DNA of 64,000 nucleotides from Proteobacteria bacterium ST_bin14 (GTDB taxonomy: Bacteria; Pseudomonadota; Alphaproteobacteria; Sphingomonadales; Sphingomonadaceae), in contig MSXR01000016.1 of the NCBI GenBank assembly GCA_002083655.1, positions 62,001-126,000 of the forward strand, given 5' to 3'. The translations under genes were made by a program, and so were the position numbers. Position 1 is the stretch's first letter. Each line of letters opens with the position of its first letter. Shown piece by piece: positions 26,977 through 34,324 of the stretch. Under the pieces are notes generated by a model. It was not told the origin of the DNA. It made no database searches and worked only from the letters and a program-made list of their open reading frames with translations.

Positions 26977-28425
26977 ATGAAAGTTGATCCGTCCCCGCTG
27001 ATCCAAAGCCTGACCGAACGATTGGGGCCAAAGGCGGTCATTACCGATCAACACGATATTGCCCCGTGGCTGGTTGATTGGCGCGGGCGGTTTCACGGCC
27101 AGTCAGCGGCGATTATCGCGCCGACATCGACGGCAGAGGTCTCCATGATTGTGGCGATGGCAGGGGCCGCCGGAGTCGCGCTGGTGCCGCAGGGTGGCAA
27201 TACGTCTATGGTGGGCGGGGCCACGCCGCCTGCCGACGGGTCTGCGTTGATCCTGTCGCTGCGGCGAATGAACCTGATCCGGCAAGTCGATCCGGCCGGC
27301 AATCTGGCAATCGCGGAGGCAGGGGTGATCCTGGCCGATCTTCATGCCGCCGCTGAGGCTGCAGGAAGGCGTTTTCCGCTGACGCTGGGCGCGCGGGGCA
27401 GTGCAACCATTGGTGGGCTGGTGTCGACCAATGCGGGGGGCACGCAAGTGCTGCGATTTGGAACAATGCGCGCGCTGGTGGCCGGTGTTGAGGCGGTGTT
27501 GCCCGACGGATCGGTGCATGACGGGCTGGCCGCGCTGAAAAAGGACAATCGCGGCTATGAACTGACGCAGTTGCTGGTTGGGGCAGAGGGAACGCTGGGC
27601 ATCATCACGGCGGCGACCCTGCGGCTGGTGCCCGCCGTTACCGCACGCGCGGTGGCGTGGGCAGGGCTGGCGAGCCCCGATGATGCGCTGGCGGTGCTGC
27701 GGCGGATGGAAGCAGCGACCGACATGATCGAAAGCTTTGAGATTGTGCCAGATCACTCGCTGGGGCTGGTGCTGGCGCATCTGCCCGGCGCGCGCGCACC
27801 ACTGGCAGGGCACCATGCCTGGCACATATTGATTGAGGCGGCGGCAACAACCGAAGCCGGCGAGCCACCGGCGGCGGTGCTGGAGCGGTTGCTGGTCAGC
27901 GCCATCGCCGACGGGCTGATCGCTGATGCCGTGATTGCAGCAAGTGAGGCGCAGGCGCAGGCTTTTTGGGGATTGCGCGATTCGATTTCGGCGGCAGAGC
28001 GCGCCAGCGGCCCGGCGGTGCAGCATGACATATCGGTGCCGGTCGCGGTGATGCCGCGTTTCATGATTTCGGCTGCCCGCGCGGTTGAGGCGCGCTTTGC
28101 GGGCACCAGTGCTGGCGCCTTTGGCCATTTGGGCGATGGTAATGTCCATTTCCACGTCCGCGCGCCCGCCGGCGCAGATGGCGAGCGATGGTATGCCGAA
28201 CAGGCCCCGCTTATCACACCATTTGTGCATGACCTGGTAACTGCCGCTGGCGGCTCGATTTCGGCCGAACACGGCATTGGACAAATGAAGCTGGCAGAGC
28301 TTGTTCGCCTGTCCGCTCCGGCACGGCTTTCGGCGTTGCGGGCGATCAAGCTCGCGCTCGATCCGGGACAGATCATGAATCCGGGAAAACTCGTAGCACT
28401 TGCGCCCGCGCCAGAGGCACCATAG
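26977..28425 (+). CDS. FAD-binding 2-hydroxyacid dehydrogenase (GlcD/D2HGDH-like)
   Basis: The 482-residue flavoenzyme has the PCMH FAD-binding domain (VALVPQGGNTSMVGGATPP near residue 67, LTLGARGSATIGGLVSTNAG near 130). Its FAD-oxidase C-terminal domain contains FGHLGDGNVHFHV and EHGIGQMK. These motifs fit D-2-hydroxyglutarate or D-lactate dehydrogenases. The histidines in HLGDGNVHFH bind metal in that group. The ATG at 26977 is supported by family alignment. It lies 55 bases before the SapC-family gene, on the same strand. Confidence 0.9.
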   Translation: MKVDPSPLIQSLTERLGPKAVITDQHDIAPWLVDWRGRFHGQSAAIIAPTSTAEVSMIVAMAGAAGVALVPQGGNTSMVGGATPPADGSALILSLRRMNLIRQVDPAGNLAIAEAGVILADLHAAAEAAGRRFPLTLGARGSATIGGLVSTNAGGTQVLRFGTMRALVAGVEAVLPDGSVHDGLAALKKDNRGYELTQLLVGAEGTLGIITAATLRLVPAVTARAVAWAGLASPDDALAVLRRMEAATDMIESFEIVPDHSLGLVLAHLPGARAPLAGHHAWHILIEAAATTEAGEPPAAVLERLLVSAIADGLIADAVIAASEAQAQAFWGLRDSISAAERASGPAVQHDISVPVAVMPRFMISAARAVEARFAGTSAGAFGHLGDGNVHFHVRAPAGADGERWYAEQAPLITPFVHDLVTAAGGSISAEHGIGQMKLAELVRLSAPARLSALRAIKLALDPGQIMNPGKLVALAPAPEAP

Positions 28426-28480
28426 AGGCGGCGATAACCGGCCTTTTGGCCAGTGCATGCTTTTTTCAATGGAGATGATA

Positions 28481-29254
28481 ATGGCCAGCGCGCCCCAGGG
28501 ACTTCCGCTTTTCTACAATGCGCTTGAGCCGCTTTCGAGCCAGGCCCATGCCGATTTCAAGGTACGCCCGGCCACAACGGCACCGTTCCTTAGCACGCAG
28601 CACGCCATTCCGGTCACCGTCGATGAATTCGCACTGGTGCAGCGGTTCATGCCAATCGTGTTTTCGGTTGGCCCCGATGCGATTCCGATTGCCCTGATGG
28701 GCCTGAACGAAGGCATCAATGTGTTCGTCGATGCAGACGGCAAGATCACCCAGCAGCACATGTATGTGCCGGCCTATATCCGCCGCTACCCCTATATGCT
28801 CGCCAAGCTGACGCCCACGTCGGAAGAGCTGTCGCTGTGTTTTGATCCCACGTCGGACACGATCGGCAAGTTTGAGGATGGCGAAGCATTGTTCGCTGAC
28901 GGCCAGCCCACCGAGCTGACCAAGAACATCCTTGGTTTCAACGAGATGTTCGAACAGGCTGGCGCGCGCACCGCGGCATTCATGCGCGATCTGATCGAAG
29001 CCGATCTGTTGATGGATGGCGAAGTATCCATCCAGGCCGAAGGCGTTGAGCAGCCCTTTATCTATCGCGGTTTCCAGATGGTGAATGAAGAAAAGCTGAT
29101 GGAAGTGCGCGGCGATCAGCTGCGTAAGATGGCCAAATCGGGCATGCTGCCATTGCTTTATGCGCATCTGTTCTCGCTGGCGCAAATGCGAGAGATTTTC
29201 CAGATGCAGGCTGATCAGGGCAAGCAATTGCCACCTGTTCTGCCAGCCATCTAA
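28481..29254 (+). CDS. SapC family protein
   Basis: The 257-residue protein is of the SapC family (PF07277): it begins PQGLPLFYNALEPLSSQAHA and has VPAYIRRYPYMLA. Family members were first linked to S-layer protein transport in Campylobacter, but in sphingomonads they occur beside many unrelated genes and the role is unclear. The ATG at 28481 has GGAG six bases upstream, and the open frame before it overlaps the preceding gene. It is followed by a small-RNA locus. Confidence 0.88.
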   Translation: MASAPQGLPLFYNALEPLSSQAHADFKVRPATTAPFLSTQHAIPVTVDEFALVQRFMPIVFSVGPDAIPIALMGLNEGINVFVDADGKITQQHMYVPAYIRRYPYMLAKLTPTSEELSLCFDPTSDTIGKFEDGEALFADGQPTELTKNILGFNEMFEQAGARTAAFMRDLIEADLLMDGEVSIQAEGVEQPFIYRGFQMVNEEKLMEVRGDQLRKMAKSGMLPLLYAHLFSLAQMREIFQMQADQGKQLPPVLPAI

Positions 29255-29326
29255 GCCACTGGCCCGCCGAAAATCGCCCGAAAAGTACTTTGAAAAATAC
29301 TGGGCGGTGACCGGCGGGTTTACGGG

Positions 29327-29355
29327 TTGAAGCGCCAATTCGCCTATCCTATATA
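29327..29355 (+). promoter_or_regulatory. Promoter for a probable small RNA
   Basis: TTGAAG (29327-29332) and TATATA (29350-29355) are separated by 17 bases, an ideal spacing. No coding gene starts downstream on this strand before a strong terminator at 29435-29470. Confidence 0.6.
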
Positions 29356-29361
29356 GGTCAG

Positions 29362-29470
29362 GCGTGGCCTTGTGTTCCCCCCCTTTCACAGGGTTGCGCA
29401 GTCCATCCTTGGATGGGCACTCCCTGAACCTTGGCCACCTCGCGCACCTGTTGCGCGGGGTGGTTTTTTA
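29362..29470 (+). ncRNA. Candidate small RNA of about 108 nt
   Basis: The RNA would run from about 29362 to the terminator U-tract. It contains a CCATCC-GGATGG hairpin (29402-29415). Near its 5' end a GTGGCC is complementary to GGCCAC at 29433-29438, which overlaps the terminator's first arm. No open frame is supported. I do not recognise an Rfam family. The next gene is on the opposite strand, so this is not a leader. Confidence 0.55.
29435..29470 (+). terminator. Strong intrinsic terminator
   Basis: CCACCTCGCGCA (29435-29446) pairs with TGCGCGGGGTGG (29452-29463), 12 base pairs including one G-U, with a five-base loop and TTTTTT after it. It ends the small RNA and lies 12 bases from the convergent amidohydrolase stop. 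Confidence 0.8.
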
Positions 29471-29481
29471 TGGGGTGACGG

Positions 29482-30339
29482 TCATTCCGCCGCGATGGCG
29501 GGCAGACCGGCCAGTGCTTCATCGCCAATCGCCGCAATCATGCGCCGCAGCACCGCCGCTGCCCCCGCAAAGCCGGGGCCGGGCGCGTCGTGGGCTGCAT
29601 CAAGATACAGGGTCCGATCAAATTCAATCTGGATCGCGTGAATGCCACTGTGCGGGCGCGCATGGCGATCCAGAATATGCCCACCGGCATAGGGAGTGTT
29701 GAGTGCATGGGGGATGCCCGTCGCCTCCGCTTCGCCCTCCAGCCGCGCGATAAAGCGGGATGCAGCGGATTTGCCAAACCGATCACCCAACACGATCTGG
29801 GCCGCCTCACCCGGCGCGCCAAGCGGCGGCATGGAATGAATATCAAGCAGCACCGCCACCCCAAACCGCGCGCGTGCGGCCGCCAATAGCGTGGCCAGCG
29901 CCATATGATAGGGCCGGTGATCTGCCATGATCCGCGCATTCACCGCGTCGCCGCTCAATCGTTTTGCCCAGATGTCGCCAGCCGCTGCAATGCGGCGCGG
30001 CACCAGCCCCAGCCCGCTGCGCAGCTTTGCCGACATGGCCGGCGACCGGGTGGGATCGGCACCGTCATCCAGCTTGGGATCGCGCTCATGCTCTGCCCGG
30101 TTCAGGTCAATCCAGGCGCGCGCGGGGCGCTGCACCAGCAATGTTTCACTTCCCCGTGCCGCCAGCGCAAGCTGATCGACATGACGGTCCTCCAATATCC
30201 GTAACGCCTCCACCGGCACGCGAATGGCGGCAAGCAGTGCGGAAGGGTAATCCCGCCCCGCATGCGGCACTGACAGCACAACAGGGCTGTCGGGCAGCAT
30301 GGCACCATGAACGTCGAAGGAATGCGCCGGGCCGGTCAT
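29482..30339 (-). CDS. N-formylglutamate amidohydrolase family protein
   Basis: The 285-residue protein has SVPHAGRDYP near residue 23, a DRHVDQLA motif, the arginine/asparagine WIDLNRAEHERDP, and LLDIHSMPPLG. These are the metal and substrate blocks of the N-formylglutamate amidohydrolase family (PF05013), the last step of one histidine-degradation route. No other hut genes are adjacent, so it may serve another formyl amino acid. It is convergent with the small RNA and divergent from cpdR. Confidence 0.9.
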   Translation of the reverse strand: MTGPAHSFDVHGAMLPDSPVVLSVPHAGRDYPSALLAAIRVPVEALRILEDRHVDQLALAARGSETLLVQRPARAWIDLNRAEHERDPKLDDGADPTRSPAMSAKLRSGLGLVPRRIAAAGDIWAKRLSGDAVNARIMADHRPYHMALATLLAAARARFGVAVLLDIHSMPPLGAPGEAAQIVLGDRFGKSAASRFIARLEGEAEATGIPHALNTPYAGGHILDRHARPHSGIHAIQIEFDRTLYLDAAHDAPGPGFAGAAAVLRRMIAAIGDEALAGLPAIAAE

Positions 30340-30465
30340 TATCGTCCAGCCTAGGGGGTAGGCTGCGGCTTCGCAATTGGCGTGGGCACAACAGCGCGAT
30401 CACGCTGGAAATTATTAAGAGCTTTGCGCATACTGTGCCGAAGCACAAAAAATGGAACGCGCGGG

Positions 30466-30843
30466 ATGATCAGGATTTTGCTGGCTGAGGATGATCGCGT
30501 GATGCGTGAATATCTGACGCGTGCACTCGAACGCTCGGGCTATGCCGTTACGGCGGTTGATCGCGGCACGGCGGCAATGCCGCTGCTCAAGACCGAAAGC
30601 TTCGATCTGCTGCTCACCGATATCGTGATGCCCGAAATGGATGGGATTGAACTGGCGCAAAAAGCAGGTGAGCTGTGCCCTGATCTGCGCGTCATGTTCA
30701 TCACCGGCTTTGCGGCAGTCACGCTGAAGGCGGGCAGGGCGATGCCGCAGGCGCGTGTGCTGTCAAAGCCATTTCATCTGCGCGATCTTGTGCTGGAGGT
30801 TGACCGGCTGTTCGAAACAGAAAACGTCACTCGCGGGCATTGA
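30466..30843 (+). CDS. cpdR: Response regulator CpdR
   Basis: The 125-residue protein is a lone receiver domain. It has the acidic pocket in LLAEDDRVMREYL, the phosphoacceptor aspartate in LLTDIVMPEMDGIEL (about residue 51) and the conserved lysine in VLSKPFHLRDL. The family FITGFAAVTLKAG region is characteristic of CpdR, the ClpXP adaptor that controls cell-cycle protein turnover in alphaproteobacteria. I start at the ATG at 30466; the frame is open upstream without a sensible ribosome-binding site. Confidence 0.92.
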   Translation: MIRILLAEDDRVMREYLTRALERSGYAVTAVDRGTAAMPLLKTESFDLLLTDIVMPEMDGIELAQKAGELCPDLRVMFITGFAAVTLKAGRAMPQARVLSKPFHLRDLVLEVDRLFETENVTRGH

Positions 30844-30929
30844 TCAGCGGCGATCAGCGGCGAAACAGCGGTGCCGCTCCAAACGGCGCTTGCACCGGCC
30901 CCCCACCCCCGCTAAGGCCGCGCTTCCGT

Positions 30930-31004
30930 GGGCGTGTAGCTCAGTGGTAGAGCACTGTGTTGACATCGCAGGGGTCGCAAGTTCAATCCTTGCCACGCCC
31001 ACCA
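30930..31004 (+). tRNA. tRNA-Val(GAC)
   Basis: The acceptor stem GGGCGTG/CACGCCC encloses a D arm (GCTC/GAGC) and an anticodon loop TTGACAT with GAC at 30962-30964. A normal T arm follows and the genomic 3' end is CCA. It is an intrinsic tRNA gene and the apparent integration site of the adjacent element. No tRNA-end repeat was seen elsewhere in the window. Confidence 0.95.
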
Positions 31005-31009
31005 CCGAA

Positions 31010-31042
31010 AACCCCGCAATCTCAGCAGATTGCGGGGTTTTT
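31010..31042 (+). terminator. Intrinsic terminator after tRNA-Val
   Basis: AACCCCGCAATCT (31010-31022) is matched by AGATTGCGGGGTT (31027-31039), a 13-base-pair stem with a four-base loop and a following T-run. It ends the tRNA transcript. Confidence 0.9.
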
Positions 31043-31352
31043 GTTTGTCCGGCGGCGGTGATTTGTCGGATCGGGTCCGGTGTAACTCCGGTGCGTTGCC
31101 AAAACGCACCCGGAACAAATCATGTCTGCGATGCGGAATCCGAGCTAAATTCAAACGGTGCCGCTGTCGCGTGCGCAATCCACTTTGGCGCTGGGGCATG
31201 CATGCGGTTCGGTTGCGCCGCGAGATCCGTAGGGCGCGTCCGCGAACGGCGCGACGGCCGACTTGTCTGATCTCGTCCCGCACCTGCTCGAGTATCACGG
31301 CGCCATCCCACCAATGTCGAAATGATAGTTTGGTCGGCGTGTCGTCAGGTAT
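31043..31352. other. Gap inside the left end of the element, no gene supported
   Basis: This stretch of about 310 bases between the tRNA terminator and the stop of the double-HTH gene contains only short overlapping frames. It is where an attachment core or recombinase arm sites would lie; none was identified. Confidence 0.4.
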
Positions 31353-31919
31353 TCAATCATCCAACAGATAGAGCCGCTGAAGCTCCGGATACCGAAATTG
31401 GAGTGGCCGATCCTGCTTCGGTAGTTCCATGTAATCTGGATGGTCTCTGTATGCGCGACTGCGTGTAGCATGGCCTCGCTCGATCCTAGACAGCTGTGCA
31501 ACTGATATGTCGCAGCTGCGAGCTATCTGTCGGAGCGTAAGGCCTTCGCGCTTTCGCCCCTCCCTAAGTCCTCGCCCCAACTCAAGCCGGTAATCTGCAC
31601 GTCGAGCGTCATCGTCTGACCTTACCGTTTGATCTTCATCGCCGCGTATGAACATCAAGTCCTGGGTAAGCTCCAGCTCTCTTGCTAGCGCTTCCAAGGT
31701 GCCCGGCAGTGGCCATGCATGGCCGTTCTCGATGGCCGAAAGGCTGGGTCGCGTGATACCGATCGCATCTGCGAGCGTCTGCTGCTTCTGCTTATCCTTC
31801 TTTCGGCAAGCCTTCAGGAACGCGCCCAGGTCGGGCCTGAACCCAGCAAAACCGTCAGGAAACCTTGATCTTCTCGGCGGTGCCACAGAGCTGCTCCCTA
31901 AAATGTCGGGTTGTTGCAT
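31353..31919 (-). CDS. Double-HTH (XRE-type) transcriptional regulator
   Basis: The 188-residue protein has two Cro/CI-like helix-turn-helix domains. The first spans about residues 33-90 (TLADAIGITRPSLSAIENG) and the second about 112-147 (TLRQIARSCDISVAQLSRIE). It is next to the tRNA and divergent from the recombinase gene, the usual place for a regulator of excision or of defence cargo. Two-HTH proteins may bind paired half-sites. No enzymatic domain is present. Confidence 0.8.
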   Translation of the reverse strand: MQQPDILGSSSVAPPRRSRFPDGFAGFRPDLGAFLKACRKKDKQKQQTLADAIGITRPSLSAIENGHAWPLPGTLEALARELELTQDLMFIRGDEDQTVRSDDDARRADYRLELGRGLREGRKREGLTLRQIARSCDISVAQLSRIERGHATRSRAYRDHPDYMELPKQDRPLQFRYPELQRLYLLDD

Positions 31920-32052
31920 ATCAGAGGATTCATCATCCTAACACCCGTCGCATGAAGACGAATTCCTCCCCACGGACGCCCGTGACAAACCAACCCACGC
32001 TCATGAAGGCGGGCAAAGTTTGGTCCCCGGGACCGGGCCTACAGGCTTCCCA

Positions 32053-32400
32053 ATGACCAAGGATATCGCCGACCTCGCGCGACGTTGGTCGCGGGCAATC
32101 GCTCGTGGGCGAGGAATCCGAATCGAGGCTGCCGACCTCGATCTGCTCACGGACATCGGCGTCAACGACATCATCCAGGCCGCAGCGGCCCAGAAACTGA
32201 AGGAGCTTGCGAAATGGCGGGCAGACCAAAGAAGCGCGGGATCTACGGACGCGGCGACTACTGGCTTGACTGGGACCGGCTGTCAGATGGAAATCTCCGA
32301 TCCCCGAATCTCACCATCTTCTGGTATGATACGGAACGAGGACGCATCCGCTCTGTTAGCGCACGCACTGCAGATCTCGCAGCCGCAAGGAAGGCGTTAG
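32053..32400 (+). CDS. Small hypothetical protein overlapping the recombinase gene
   Basis: Starting at the ATG at 32053, the frame gives MTKDIADLARRWSRAIARGR and a helical, charged core to about residue 55. The last 60 codons overlap the start of the recombinase gene in another frame. An AAGGAG for the recombinase lies within it. Its position is where excisionase-like genes sit, but I recognise no family. The tail may not be functionally meaningful. Confidence 0.45.
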   Translation: MTKDIADLARRWSRAIARGRGIRIEAADLDLLTDIGVNDIIQAAAAQKLKELAKWRADQRSAGSTDAATTGLTGTGCQMEISDPRISPSSGMIRNEDASALLAHALQISQPQGRR

Positions 32401-33482
32401 ATCGCCACTATCTTCAGCACACCGATGGCGAACTCATCTGTCCGACTTGTGGACAACAGCGCAACGGGGGGGCCGAAATGTTGGTCTTGCGCGCGATAAC
32501 GGACTACCTCACGATCAACGAGGAGCTTCCGTCATTCAAAGCAGTGCGGGCCCGACTAAATCACGTCGTGCGGTATATTGCGAAGATCGAGACGCCGGAT
32601 GTCCGATGCTCGAAGGTTGACGAGGCATGGATTGCGCGTTTCCGAACCTGGCTGGGCGAGCAGCCTGTCATAACAAGTTCGGGTAAGGAACGCCCAGCCC
32701 GCAGGTCCCTATCTTCGATTGAGAATTCGGTGCTTCAACTAGCCGCAGCAATCAATGCGGCAAAAGGTCGCAATGAAATATCTAAGTCGGCACAATTCAA
32801 GCCAATTCCAACTAAGGAATTGAACCGCACGCCGCAGCGGCGCCTTGCGGTAGAGGAGCTTGCTGACGCATTTCGCTACGCGACCGATCCAAAGTATCCG
32901 ACGAAGCGATTTGGACTTCACCGGTTCCTGATGTTGAGCGTCGGCACAGCCGCGCGTCCAGACGCCGTTCATGACTTCTCGACCAAGCCAGAACGGCGAC
33001 AATGGAACCCCCAGCGGCACGTCGTCGCGTTGAATCCCGCCGGACGCCGCCAAACTCGTAAGCGGCGGGCTATTGTTATTGTGCCGCCTCAACTGGGTGA
33101 GCGCATCAACGAGGTTGATGGCTTTTTTGTGCCCTTCGTTTCGGTGAAATCAGCTTGGGAGACGATGGTGAAGTCGCTCAACTGGCCGGCGGATGGCGAG
33201 GGCGGGATGAAGCTGATCCGTCGATCCATTGGCCAACTGCTTCGTGACGCAGGGACACCCCGGGCATGGTCGGAGGAGTGGCGTGACCCTGCGCTAAAGG
33301 TTCCCGGTGAGCAAATTGAGGTCCAGCTTGGTCACCGCGTGATCGACAGCGTCACCGATTTGTACGCTGCCTTTGACCCTGATTATCAACACGCTGCCAC
33401 TAAGGCCCTTGGCGGGATCATCGACGCGATAAACGAACGTTGTCCCGCGGCCTTCGCCCCGAGAGAACGCCAAGCCGCGTGA
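32214..33482 (+). CDS. Tyrosine-type site-specific recombinase (integrase)
   Basis: The 422-residue protein has an N-terminal arm-binding region and a C-terminal catalytic domain. Box I arginine is in TAARPDAVHDFS (near 246). The HxLR region reads MKLIRRSIGQLLRDAG, so a lysine sits where histidine is usual while the arginine is kept. LGHRVIDSVTDLYAAF supplies histidine and the nucleophile tyrosine near 383. An early CPTCGQQRNGG is a possible zinc knuckle. It should integrate the element at tRNA-Val. The ATG at 32214 has AAGGAG upstream. Confidence 0.82.
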   Translation: MAGRPKKRGIYGRGDYWLDWDRLSDGNLRSPNLTIFWYDTERGRIRSVSARTADLAAARKALDRHYLQHTDGELICPTCGQQRNGGAEMLVLRAITDYLTINEELPSFKAVRARLNHVVRYIAKIETPDVRCSKVDEAWIARFRTWLGEQPVITSSGKERPARRSLSSIENSVLQLAAAINAAKGRNEISKSAQFKPIPTKELNRTPQRRLAVEELADAFRYATDPKYPTKRFGLHRFLMLSVGTAARPDAVHDFSTKPERRQWNPQRHVVALNPAGRRQTRKRRAIVIVPPQLGERINEVDGFFVPFVSVKSAWETMVKSLNWPADGEGGMKLIRRSIGQLLRDAGTPRAWSEEWRDPALKVPGEQIEVQLGHRVIDSVTDLYAAFDPDYQHAATKALGGIIDAINERCPAAFAPRERQAA

Positions 33483-34324
33483 TACCGTCGATCCGCCGTC
33501 GTCAGGGACCGATCCCAACTCTATCGGTCCCTAACCACATGTTGGCTCACGCGAACCAGAGCGATCATCGGAGAACTGCCATCCATAATTTGAGGGGCCT
33601 GTGGCTCCATCCGAATGATCATAATCACATCACCGAGGACAAACTATGTATTTCCGCGTCCGAGAAAAGATAATGGCTGACGCCAAGATCAGTCGCGCCT
33701 GCGCAAACTTCCTGTCTGACGTGGATATCAAGCCGGGTCTGGCACAACAGGGCGGCGGCGTTAATGAAAACGGCATCCAGCAGCTGAGGTTTGTCGGTAA
33801 GGTCGGTGTTATGCCGTCCCGCTGCAACGTGCATATAGATACCCGCGGCTTGATATCAGGATCGCTTACGCATAGGCGGCTTGCCCCAATTGCCGTCCTC
33901 GATCTGGAATACCCGTGGTGCCGGTATCGCGAACATCTGACAGGCGTTTCGTCCCTGACTCTTTTTGACGTTTCGCTTCCGGAAGTCATTTGCTGTGGGC
34001 TGCGCCGTGACACTCACAGGTTGTGCGATCTCATCGAATTCAGGCGTTATAAGCCATGGTTTTTTATTCGCGCCAACCCCATGGTCCGCTCGATCCGCAA
34101 CGTCACCCGAATGCAAACCATTGGCAATGGAAAGCGACGGCGCAGCACCGGATTGCTAGTTACGATGATCGACGACTGGTCGAGGGAAAACTGGGGCTAT
34201 TGGTCGCCCGCCGATGGCTATTCAGATCGGATGGATTAAATTGGGCTCAATGGAAGAGGCGCCATTCGCACGAAGGTGACTCCCGTAAGGTCCGAGCCCG
34301 AATGATACGCTGCAAGTCTCGACA
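33483..34324. other. 840-base stretch without a confident gene
   Basis: The best frame here is 33646-34239 (listed separately). The sequence before the methylase start has the same frame open back to a TAA at 34286, with residues NDTLQVSTLPGDHNRLCIVPG that look like a real N-terminus without an ATG. No terminator or repeat was seen. Confidence 0.35.
33646..34239 (+). CDS. Hypothetical protein, uncertain
   Basis: This 197-residue frame is the longest sense frame between the integrase and methylase genes. Its first 70 residues (from MADAKISRACANFLSDVDIK, ATG at 33673) look plausible, but the rest has unusual codon use and no clear domain. It may be a remnant. There is no strong ribosome-binding site. 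Confidence 0.3.
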   Translation: MYFRVREKIMADAKISRACANFLSDVDIKPGLAQQGGGVNENGIQQLRFVGKVGVMPSRCNVHIDTRGLISGSLTHRRLAPIAVLDLEYPWCRYREHLTGVSSLTLFDVSLPEVICCGLRRDTHRLCDLIEFRRYKPWFFIRANPMVRSIRNVTRMQTIGNGKRRRSTGLLVTMIDDWSRENWGYWSPADGYSDRMD

